Assembly: GCA_009746045.1 (NCBI GenBank)
Contig: RPFO01000102.1
Coordinates: 1,999,077 to 2,056,576 of the forward strand
Direction of reading: 5' to 3'
From: Mesostigma viride
Taxonomy: Eukaryota > Streptophyta > Mesostigmatophyceae > Mesostigmatales > Mesostigmataceae
DNA length: 57,500 bases
A model generated the notes under the pieces. The model had not been told where the DNA came from. It saw only the letters and a program-made list of their open reading frames with translations, and did no database searches. This document shows positions 38,201 through 50,344 of the stretch, one piece after another (positions within the stretch are counted from its first letter, which is position 1; every line of letters starts with the position of its first letter). A program made the position numbers and the translations under genes.

Positions 38201-41200
38201 CAAGGTACCTCTGGGCACTGCTGTTGCAACAATTGTAAGAACGGGTATGGGGACATATGATTGCACGCCTGTTTACAACTTACGATTCAACATCAGTTGG
38301 AATTAAAGTGACGTGGTTGGGGACGCCGTCCATTGCAAAGGTCCCCAGGCTCATCGCGGACAGGGTGCTGTTCTTGTATCTGCGGCCCCGCTTGTCCGCC
38401 CCAAAGCCGTACACGAAGATGCTAGGGTATGCAACCACCTCGTTCTGGTGGGCCCACAGACAGTGCACGGCACGCACACCGCGAGGTCATGATTAGGCCA
38501 ACCATGTGAGATGGTGCTTTGGCAGGCGTTGATAATATGGGACAACAGCATGGAGTTTCCAGGTTATTTTCAGACAATGAAGAGCACGCAAGGTAACATT
38601 CTTTAAGGCACATTTTTCAAAGCCAATGCCTTGCTATGGGAGGCCCCGGGAGGCATCATCTATATTTAGTGCATGCCTCCGTTGCCAGGTCATTCTTTGC
38701 AGACCTCTCTACAACCTGGTGCGCAATCGCACACTACTACTACTGTAGGTATAAGCGCACTTCCCTTCTCTAGACTGTGAGATGGGGTGGAGTGAGGCCA
38801 GCAACTGGCGGGGGTTCGCCGCACAAATCATGTCCACATGGGATGAACTTGCCCCTTGTTCGCCGCCTGGACGTTTCGCAATCGCTATCAGGCCAGAACG
38901 TAGCTCCACACACCAAGGTGCTGTGGTATTTCTCCTCGCGGGCTAAAAGAAAGAACTTGCCCCACTGATGTGTCATGGCCAGAGACGCCAATCGATACAG
39001 CGTCACGTTCCGACCCTGCAAATGTGCGCATGTGCGACCTTGTGGCACTCTCAGGCGGCGGCCAGTAAAGCCCATGGTCACCCAGAGAGGGGAGCGCCAT
39101 TTTACTTTACCTTGTTGCACAGCCAGGGCTCTGTGGCGCAGTCCACCACACCCACATTGATGACCCTGCGCAAGCAAGGATCATGCGACCATTACCACGC
39201 AGCAGAAGGTTAAACTACGCGTTAAAAAAAAAAAACTTGGCACGGCTTGTGCCACCCTGCCTCTCCTTATCTGCCTGCTGAAGAATGGAACAACCAAAAG
39301 CTTCTCATGCGCCATGCCTTTGGCACCACCCATCATCCCATGAACCTGGCAAAAAACGGTCAGCCACTAAGCACTGCAAGGCGCTGGCAGCACCCCGCAG
39401 CCGTTATGCACATGTCTTCCTCCAAGTACGTGCAATGGGATCGCGGAACCGGATATCTTTGAAAATAGTTTAGTATAGGGGTACGAGAAAGACCGCCGCA
39501 GGTGGCTAGGACAGCCGCCGGCCTTAAGTTCCGCCAGCGGGGATAGCAGGATTTAGACAATTAAGTCATGAATTAAATATGGGAAATTGTGGGCCGGCTG
39601 CCCTTGGTCAGGCCGCATGCCACTAGTCCCTAGGCTCTAGTATGGAATGTACGACATTTCTGAATATCTGGCGTTGCATGCTAGTGACATGACGGTCGCC
39701 ACTTGTCAGTGGCCATATTTTTTACGAAGATTTCCTTTGCGTGGCAAACCCTAGAGGGCATTGGATCTAGGAGTAGCATTAGTTCAAAGCTAATGCAATT
39801 CATAGGGAGTTCGTGACGCAAGTCTGACGCTACACGAAAAATGAATTACCGTCATTTCCGGAGATTTTTTGGTCTGTTGTGAACTGCAGGATGATGTAAG
39901 CTTTGGAAAAAAAATTTCATGGCGGAGGGAAGGATAGCATGAGCTAGAGCAAGCCGACCGCAACCGGAGTACTATCATCGGTCAAGAAAAGGTGCGTCTA
40001 CCGAGCTCTCTCTAGCCCGCAGTCCCCCAAGGCTAGCCGCCACGCGAACCTTGTTGGCTCCAGGCTGTCTTACATAGGTACGTAAGCACCTGCACACCAC
40101 ATTGTTCTCATGGCGGCTAGCCCAGATTGGGTTTTGCGGGTAAAGTGTTGCTCGTGGGGTGGTACGAGCTGTGGTCTGCGTATACCCGGCCTCCTGCCGC
40201 AGGGTGCCGGGTTTCCTGATTATGCAAATACCCCCCTACCGCAGGTGTGGACGACATACTTTAACACCCCATTCTGGTTATAAACACACCTTGCACTGGC
40301 GGACTAGTGGTGAAACCACTAGCGCCTTCTCCGGCGATTCGACATCGCCTAGAAACCCCCCCTCTAGATCCTCCGTCGTTGCTAGACACTGCAATGCAAT
40401 GAGGCTTCACCCCATGGTCGTCGCCCAACAGCGGAATACCGGCTCCCCACCAACACTCAACACTCGCGCCTTGCCCTGGTTGCTGTTTCTCTGCGCCTTT
40501 CCATGGCTTACGTGCAGGCACGTTGCACACCCCCGAAGGCATCTCCAGCCCAAGCAGATATGAGCCACGACGACCTAGTTCGGGGCAGGGCTCCCCCGAC
40601 TACAGAACAGGGTATGAGGAACACAGGAAGCCGGACCCGCAAGGGCAGGGGAACAAACGCGCCCGGCAGGCAGCCAATCGCGAAGCCGGCAGGAACGACC
40701 CAAGCAGTGGCATTGACATGCACGGCGGCGACGGACGCAACGGACGCGGCGGCAGCGCCCAACGTGGCTAGGTAAGCCCCGCTTTATGCCCCCACACTTC
40801 CCAGCATGAGCCAACTCACCATAGTATCTGGGAACGTGCGAGGTCTCAATAGCTACGGAGTGCGTGCTGCTAATGGCATACCCAGCGCTACCCGTATTAA
40901 GCTACTATCACTGCACCTTGCATCATTATTTCAGGGCTACCGAGGCCCCGAACATGAGATCTGGCTTGGCTTGCAGGAGCATAAAATCCAGGGCCCGGAG
41001 GTCACGGCTAACAAAGCAGTCAGAGCGCTAGCTCCCAATAACGAGAGTCGGTGGGCTTGGGCGCAAGGGGGGCACAGCTTTGATTCAATACCATAAAATG
41101 GCTCGCTCACACCTCACCTGCCACGTCCCAATCGGTAGATACGGCGGCAGCACAATGGCAGGGACGCTGGGTACGACAGCACATTACCTGGGGTAACAAG

Positions 41201-44200
41201 CACGGGTACCTTATCTCAATTAACGCCCCCACTGACCCGGCTGAACAGAATAATTTTTCAAACACGTGTTTCAGATGATCCAGGCCCTTATTACACACGG
41301 CCTGGAGATCATATTGATGGGTGATTTTAATCTGGACATGACGGCACACTCACAATCCTGTACCAACCCCTTTCACGAACAGCTACTAGGGCTTAACCTA
41401 CACGACCTACTGCGTGCACGGGACAACGACCACACATGGCTTGCAACACGAGAAGGTCACCGCATCACACGCCGACTAGACAGAATCTACGCCACACACG
41501 CTTGGGCGGAGCTCACATGTCATGCTAAGGTAGATCGCTCCATCACATTCTCTGACCACTACCCATGTATTGTTACCTTAACGCACCACACCCCACCCAC
41601 GCGGGAACCCGGTATTCCCCGCCTCAACAAAGCCTTACTGGGGGATAACATTTTTACTGCTAAGGTAAAAGCTTTCTGGAAATCGTGGGCTGCCGACACC
41701 CCCAACTATCCAGATCATTGTCGATGGCTGGAAGCCGGCCTACAAAATGTACTACAACTGAATTTTCTAAGCAATACGCTACAGCGCTCAGAAAACAGAA
41801 AGAATACTGATATTACGAACGTATTGTCAACCGTCTTCAACTCAAGAAAACCCTCAATAGCTACAACATGGCTAAACTGCAACAAGCCCAAGCTGCCTTG
41901 GACAAACTGAGATACGAGAGACACGCTAACGCATAAGACGCGGAAAACCTATGGTGTCACACAACGGGGGGGGGGGAAATGAATAAATAAAATATATTGC
42001 ACTCATTCCCCAGCAACGAGCACATACAGTGATGACAGAAGTTCGAGACGACCAGGGCACCCACACCGACATCCGATCCATACTAAACAGCGGCCACCAA
42101 CTTCTTACGAAGCTTTTCCGGAATGAACCCCACCCACAAGCATCTCAAGCTATCCACCAAATACTGCAGGCGATCCCACGGTGCTGTCACTCACCACAGT
42201 GCAACAGAAGGCACTAGATCAAACATCCACTCAGGACGAGGCACAGGCTGCCATGCTCCATATCAAACTCGGCAGTGCACCCGGCGTGGATGGCATCCCA
42301 GTAGAATTTGGATGAAGTTTTGGCCTGACCTCTCTGCCAGCTTTTACCAGTGCATCCTCGAAATCTGTTACACTGGCACTGTCCCTGGCAAATGGGCAGA
42401 AACTGCACTGATACTCATATATAAAAAGGGGGACAAAACACAATGGAAAAACTACCGTCCCATACCACTACTCGTGGTTGTGTACAAAATCATCAAAAAA
42501 ATACTACAACGACGTATAACAGTGTTTTTGCTAAGGTACCGGTTGCGGTAATTCACCAGTAATTACCGGTTACCCCCCGGCCGACCGGTAAGCCCCCCCC
42601 GGCCGACCGGTATGCTATATGCCAAGCAGGAAACCCCCCCCCCGGCCGACCGGTATGCTATATGCCTAGCAGGAACCCCCCCCCCGTTCGACCGGTATGC
42701 TGTGTTCAGAGCAGGAACCCCCCCCCCCCGTTCGACCGGTATAAGCCGTTGAGACTTGTCCGGGCTGCCCTGGTCGACCGGGAAGCTTTCAATGCCGGCC
42801 GGGGTTCCCCGGTTTCCCCGTCAGACAGAACCGGTACTTATATACTGACTATAACACAATATCAATTTCGATTTGTAAATGTTGACTATTCCCGGCATTT
42901 ACAAAAAGTTTGCACATTGCTGCCATGCTAACACCTCCACGAAACGTAAACGCCGACACAGCAGAGCCCTGCTGAATGCCCGACGAAAACCAGGGCGCCA
43001 GGGAATGCAATCTCGTGATGGTCCGATCGCAGCTACAACATACCTCACTGATCAACATAAAATAGTAGTATGTGACCCTCAGATGCAGTATTTAAAAAAT
43101 AATCATGCACAACGGCTCAATTCCTCGTCAAGGCTAGGCCATTTTGCATGAACATGGCTCGCTCGCAACTCATGTGCAAATAATAACTGTGTAGGCACTG
43201 AGCTGCCTCATTTGAGGCGTCAAGCGTCGAGGCTCTACAGTTGAGTTTTATGGAGCCTGGGCTGGGGTTTGGGGGCACAACGTGATTAAGTCAGCCAGTT
43301 GGTGGCTAGCGCTGTAACTGGACGTGCTAACTGCGAGAGAGGAGGGGCTAAAGTTTCAACTTCAAACGGGGTACTTGCGTAAATCGATGCTCCGTACCCT
43401 AGTAACAAAAGGCGTGGTGCGGTGCAGCTTTGACCCTACAGTGAATGGGTCAGACTCGGCACTCAGCAGTCAGCAGCAGCCAGCAGGCAGCAAGTCCAGT
43501 CTGTCAATCCGTGGTGGACTTAGCGCCTAACAAATGCGCTGCAACACAACGCGAAGGAGTTGAGCCGCATAACGAATTAAACGATCTATGAAGTTCATGG
43601 CAGTTGAGCCAGCTGACTTTTTTTTTGCGTATTTTCTAATCCTACATTTTTTAATATAGCGCTAGAGAAGAATCATGACGAGGAAGAGAGAGCCCCCGAT
43701 TCCCCCGGGCTTCGCATTCAAAGACCATTTCACACGGGGTGGCTGGAAAGTGCGAGCGGTCGGCGGGCTTTGGGCTCAGTCGTTCCAGACGTCCAGGCAC
43801 AGGCAGGCAGCGAGTTCGAAGGGGACGACACTGATCAAATGAATGTGGGTGAGAGAGCCGTAGAGGAGGGCGATGCAGGTGGCTTAGCGCACGCACAGTC
43901 TGAAATCCATGGTGGTGATGTTCCGGAGCAGGCCGTGTCGGAGCAGGTTGTTTCGAATCAGGTTGTTGACAAGCACCCTGGCTAGACAACTGGCGATCAG
44001 GGTGGCAGTGGTTCCGCGCAGGCTGCCCAGCAGAAGCCTGCAGTTCTGTCAGTTCCAACACCTCGGGTGAGCAAGAAACCGAAGGAGTCGTGGTTTGAAG
44101 GTGACGCTTTCTCGTGGGCCATCCTTCAGCAGGACGCGGAAGGCGGGTGGGAGATGAAGTGCAAGCTTTGCATCGCTACCGGAATGTTAACCAAGTCGCT

Positions 44201-47200
44201 TTCCACTGACCGGCGGGAGGGTTGACGGAGCATGAGAATCCCAGCATCCATCAGAACGCGCTGAGGATCATCAACGGCACTGAGGCTGTGCAAGGGCGAG
44301 GCTGTCAATCATCTGCTGTCCTCAACAAGCAAGCACGGCTCCGCTGGCTCTTCGTTCACATTGGCACCCAACAGGACCCCTCAGCAGGTGGCAAAGCAGG
44401 AGATCATGAACGACCTTGTGATGGTGTACAAGACCTTGCTGCATGGGCTGCCCATGCTGGACTACGAGCAGACTGGCATGATGGTGCGGTACCTGACAGA
44501 AGTTAACCCCAAGCCAAAGGGGTTCGCCTCTCTTCCAAGTACAACAATGACAAGGCGGGGTGGGAAATGGGGGAATGCCTCAATGAAGTCCTCATGGATG
44601 AGCTGCATCAGCAGCTCAAGCAGTCGCCCTCCATCGCCATCTCCTGCGACGATTCTGACTATTTCAGCAAGAAGGAACAGTGCTCTATCGTCATCTACCC
44701 CGTGCGATATGGCATCCGTACAACACAATTCCTGGAGTGCCACGAGCTGCCCAACGGCATTGCAACTGCAGAGACGGTGTCCATGGGGATCTATGCCAAG
44801 CTGGGGAGCCATGGGGGGCTGAGTCGTGAGGACGTCGCCAGCAAGCTCACCTCATGTGGCATGGATGGCGCGGCAGTGATGATCGGGTCCACGGGCGGTG
44901 TCATCGCGCTCATCAAGGAGCGGTACGCACCTTTCGCCTTGGAGGAATGGCGCCCCTCTCACCAGACCAAACTCGTGGGGGTGGAGGCTGCCGACGATGG
45001 ATTGGTTCAGAAGGTGCGGGACGTCCTCATGGCGATTGCATCCGACATTCGGCATAGCGCCAACCGCACCCAGAGTTTCCTGCTCTACCAAGCTCTGCTG
45101 GGCCACAGCGACCGACTCAGCATGCTCGCAATCCATGACATCAGGTGGATTCCGGTCAGGGGCGTGCTAGAGCGCACGGTCCGGGAGTACGATGCCCTCG
45201 TGGACTTCTACTACAAGCGCGCAATGGGGCATCTGACGGCGAGTCAAAGTAGATCTTCGAGAAGCTCGTCTCTGCCGACGTGGTACTCGCCATACACAGG
45301 CTGCTCCCGCTCTTTCAGCAGCTTGACATCCTCTGCAAAGCCTTCCAAGCTAATGACGCCCACTGCACCGATGTCGGGAGGTTGGTAACCAGGGCAAAGG
45401 AGACCACTTCCCAGGTGTACCTGGCCGATGGCACCATGCGTGGCCTGCCTTTCCAGGCGCTACTGCGACCAGTGCGGGGGGAGGTGGATCCACAGCCAGA
45501 TGTTGACAGGGATTCGGACAGCTTTCGCATCATCCTACCTACATACTGACCTCATGGGAAGCGTGCCTGCACAAGTCACAAAGGAGGCGACCACAGTACA
45601 GCTAGATGAGGTCGACGTGGATGGGGAGAACGAGGTGCAGCTCGGGGCAAAGGGCCAGGAGGAGGGCTTTGCAGTCACTTTTGAAACACGCGGGAGGCCC
45701 AGCAAGTCTCGGCTTGGTGACGTGCGTGTGACCCGGTCTCACACGAATGTGCAGCTGAGCAACCAGCCAGACGTGGCCAAGCTGGCCCACGTGGTGAAGC
45801 AAACCCGCACGAAGTTGGCGCGTGTGGCTGAGGTGGTTGTAACGGAGTTTGCCCGCCGCTTCCCCCCCACCCCCTTCACAGAGGCCTGGGTCAGATACTG
45901 CATCCAGGCTATTGGGTCCCTGACTGATACGGCAACATGCCAAGCGGTGAAGCCGTTAGGCAACGGCTGCAGCCTGTTACGGACCACTACTGCGTGGCGT
46001 GAGGATACACTACCCCAGGCATGGCGCGCACGAGCGATGGGAAGCACGCCATGCAGGCTGGGGGCTCCCCCCATGATTGATCACGACCTTCTCATGCAGC
46101 GGTACAAGGACTTCCGGGCGAGCATGGTAAACTGGCCAAAGGCGAGCGACGACAAGCCTGCAGCATGGCGAAAGGTGTGGGCTGACCGCTGTCAGAACGC
46201 GCATCGCTGGGCCATGATCAGTGAGTGAGTGAAGCTTCCAATGATCATGGTCTCATTCGCGCCCGGGTCTGTCGCCAGCGAGCGGCTCTTCTCCGCGATG
46301 AACCTCATCATGTATGAGCGGCGCAACCGTCTCCAAGAACTGCACATGGACGCTGCCCTTCGCATTTTCATGCAAGGGATCTCGTTCAACCAGTTTGAGA
46401 AGATGAATGGGTTCGAGCGAGCGCATGTGAAATGGACGGACAGGAAGCTGCGCCGGCCTGGCGGTAAAACTGGGAACCAACATACAAAGAAAGCCAAGAT
46501 GGCACTAGCTAGCGGTGACGAACAACCTGGTCCTCGGTTTTAAAGAGGAACCCGGGTCTCCTTACGCCAGGCGCCCAACTTGTCTTCTCAATGCGCCCAG
46601 TCCCGCCGGATCTGCACCAAGCTGTGGGCGCGACGGTAATCGCCCTGCAAGAGGGGGCGATTCAACGGCACCGCCCAGCCGAGCATGAAAAGGTGGCCCT
46701 TGCGAGGGTTACTATACTGGAGGCGCCGACACAGTTGCCGCACTTTGGCATTGCGACAGGTTGCGCTCGAGGTCAAGGATGAAGCGAGGAGCGGCGGCAC
46801 TTCATATCAAGCTTCAAGTCGCCAGGGGAGGGGTGATGGGGCATGCACTACATGCTGAATTATTTTCTTATTCGGTTTCACCTTGCCATTCGTTCATGAT
46901 TGCCCAGTCCACTCATTGTTTCAATAAAGACTGGTGATTATTGGGTGTGAACGGGTCTAATCAGATACCATTGAAAATAGAAGTGGTACGAGAAAGACCG
47001 CCGCAGGCGGCTGGGACAGCCGCCGGCTTTAAGTTCCGCCGGCCACGCGGATACAGAGTTTAGACAATTAAGTCATGAATTAAATATGGGAAATTGTGGG
47101 CCGGCTGCCCTTGGTCAGGCCGCATGCCACTAGTCCCTAGGCTCTAGTACGGAATGTACGACATTGCTGAAAATCTGGCGTCACATGCTAGTGAAGTGAC

Positions 47201-50200
47201 GGTCGCCACATGTCAGTTGGCCATATTTTGTGGCGAGCACTTTGCGTGTCAAACTCTAGAGGCCATTGGAGCTAGGAGTAGGATTAGTTCAAAGCAAATG
47301 TAATTCGAAGGGAGTTTGTCATGCAAGTCTGACGTTACACGGAAAATGAATGACAGTTGTCAACGGCTGTCCTGCTTGGCCGAATGGGAATATATCCAAA
47401 TGCAGTTTGTCATCTGGGTAGTTTCTTTCACCCGCCCACCCACCCCTTTTTTTCTGGGTTGCTTGGGGGCAGGCACTACGTGCTGAATTGTTTTCTTATT
47501 TGGCTCCACCTTGCCATTCATTCATGATGGCCCAGTCCACTCGTTGTTTCAATGAAGATTGGTGATTCTTGGGAGTGAACGGGTGCAATAGCCATGTTCA
47601 TTACATCAGCTAGTCAGATTTGCCAGCCCTTGAAGGAGACTGGAGTGAAACAGCCCCGGAACCCAGGCATTGGCAATGACAACTCATGGCTGAGGTTGCC
47701 CCACACTGAGTAACGACTCGTTCAAATTGAATACTGCGTGACAGAAGTTAGCATACATATTGGGGCGCTAATATGCCAAATAGAGGCAGTTTGAGAAGAC
47801 CTTTCCAATGATGTGCTGACCGCCTGAAACGGACAAGGACGAGAAAGTTACGAGGTCCCGAAGTCTTGCCGACCGGCAGGCCCGGCGGTACCAGTCCTGA
47901 AGGACATAGTGACCAAGGGCACGTGGCAGGACTGGCCTGCATAGGCTAACCTGTCAAGGCATGTGCCTGTGGTCCCCCGTGGCTAAAGGGTATCCGCAGA
48001 CCGATGGGGTGAAAGCCTGTGGCCATACACAGGCGTGTGGCAGGTCCTGTGCTGACCTAGGTTTGTCAGAGTTAGTAAATCCAGGACGTTGCTCACATGA
48101 GTGATGCGAGTGGACGTCGTGAACTTACCAACGAGGCTGGCTGATGGCATCGTCGTGACTGTGGCCTCGAGGTGAAAATGACAAGGAATAAAGCTTGGAC
48201 ATGGAGTTGGCCAAGCGATTTCCTGCACGGACCGTGGGCACACTTACCTCGTGGAAGTGACCTCTGGGCTGTGACCGTGGTGTGTGGGCAAAAGGGTTAC
48301 TGCTTGTGACCTTGGCTCATTACGCTCACAACGTGAAAGCACAGCAGCTCACAATTTCCCATGGTGTACAGTCCTGCACGCTAAACACAGTGATGACACG
48401 TTTGCAGGTCAGCTCAAATGCATTGCGTAAATCAGTCATCATTTTTTTTTCTTGAATGCAACACAGCGACAATAAACTAAAATGGCTGCTAGTCGATGTC
48501 AGTGCTCTTTACAGAAAGTAGGAAATGAAGCTGCCAAGAGAAAAATATGCATACTGCCAAGTATATATGGCGAGGTTCCCCGTTCAATAGCAATGCTGCA
48601 ACATACCCAAAAGGCAACAAAGAGAGCCCCTACCAAAGAAAAAAACTGTGACTCAAATTGCATTATACTGAAAGCCAGCAGAAAAAACGCAAAATCCACA
48701 GACTAACCCCCGCATCTCTTCCGCCATGATTGCCAGATCCAGCCTTTCGGTGCCGCAACTATAGCCTGCACCACGGTCAACGGTGTAGGCGCGACGGATT
48801 CCAAGTCACAGAAAAAGCAGTCACGAAACCATTATAACAAAAGGGATTTGCAAAATAGTGAGCCATTCTGCTGGGCATACTGCCCATCCAGGGGGTTGCG
48901 TGCCTGGCTGCACAGGACACCAAGTGACTGTTTTTGTTGTGCAGAAGTGGTACGCGTGCGCATACGTGCGATATTACGGACACAAGCATCTATTCCCATG
49001 ATGCGCCAGCAGGGACATGATGTTAGTTCTATGGCCAGCGCCTTGCCATATCGAATTCCTATCATCTCAAGAACTTGCGCTTGCAACTCCATATCCTAGA
49101 ATCAGATGGGGTACATCCAGTACTAGTGCTCGGAACACACTAACCTGGCTGCTTTGTCCAAACTCCTCTACCCGACCAACTCGTTCCCATCTGCAATTTC
49201 TCCATTTCATCTTCCCCCCCCCAAAAAAAAAATCATCTCACAGCACCGCCCGCGGTGCCTCATATAACGTCCGTCTTGCGCATAACTGCCACCATCGTCA
49301 AGAAATACAATACATTCATAGCTTTTCGTCCATTGCAGTTGCTTCCCACCAAGAGAAAAATTTGTACTACAGTTAAGCGCGTTCGGCTTCATAAAGTAGA
49401 GCCCAATGTACCACAACATTCAAAATCGTCATCAGGCTGGTTGTCATAACACCATGCTAGGGCCCAGCACATATCTCCAAACACATGAGTCCTCGAAGCA
49501 GCGTGGGGGGGTGTTGGGGGGGGGGGGGGGGGCGGCGGGCGGGCGGGTGGGCGGGCGGGCGGGCGGCGGGCGGCGGGCGGCGGGCGGGCAGGCGGGCGGG
49601 CGGGCGCACGGGCGGGCGGGCGGGCGGCGGGCGGGCGGGCGGGCGGGCGGGCGGCGCGGGCGGGCGGGCGGCGGGCGGGCGGCGGGCGGGCGGGCGGGCG
49701 GGCGGGGGGCGGGCGGCGGGCGCGGGCGGGCGGGCGGGCGGGCGGGCGGGCGGGTGGGTGGGTGGGTGGGTGGGTGGGTAAGCGGGTGGACGAGAGCTGA
49801 AAAGAGGCCTCCCTACGTCCCCTACACCACTTTAAGCACTGACTACAGGTCAATACACTTGCGCCGAGCATAGGCGCCGGTCCATGGTCTAGAGTCGTTC
49901 GGTAGAAGCTACCAAGGATCCACACTCTGCACCGCCGGCACAAATGAGCCGGCGGGTGCAGTACCCCCGTGACAAGCGCTAGTACTACGTTGCCTACGGC
50001 AGATCTGTCCCCTTAGAGCCCGCCCGCACATTGCATACTACTATAAAATGAGCAAAGCTCAAGAATTGACACTGGTCTTTCCCTTACATTTTTGCATCTT
50101 CTTAATTAATTGCAACATCTATCACGGAAAGATAGAGTCGTGATAGCCAGCTTCCCAGTTGCCCACCACTCACATGCTCCCTTGTAAAATAGGACAATGG

Positions 50201-50301
50201 CCATCTCGTTTTGGGGAGTGATGTAGAGGTCCCAGGATGCAGATGTCAGCCTCAGCACATTCTCAGGCAGGGTGGCAAATGAATCTTGTGGCGTTTTCTC
50301 A

Positions 50302-50344
<43 letters not shown>

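Larger units (their letters stand above)
39450..47590. mobile_element. 8.1-kb composite insertion in the intron between exons 6 and 7
   Basis: Comparison with module 3 (7550-7690) shows that the intron sequence before 39450 and after 47590 is continuous there (CGTGCAATGGGATCGC, then CATTACATCAGCTAGTCA). The inserted block holds a 400-base direct repeat at each side, a LINE fragment, a minisatellite and a hAT transposase remnant. Confidence 0.7.

Noticed and set aside
42662-42931. Plus-strand frame over the poly-C minisatellite
   Set aside because: Proline-rich translation of the repeat, without a domain.
48832-49092. Minus-strand frame conserved with 8207-8461, considered as an exon
   Set aside because: It is absent from module 2, has no phase-compatible splice sites, and exons 5 and 6 join perfectly without it.
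49406-49943. Arg/Gly/Ala-rich and Pro/Ala-rich frames
   Set aside because: Translation of the GGGC/GGGT array of a dispersed repeat in an intron.
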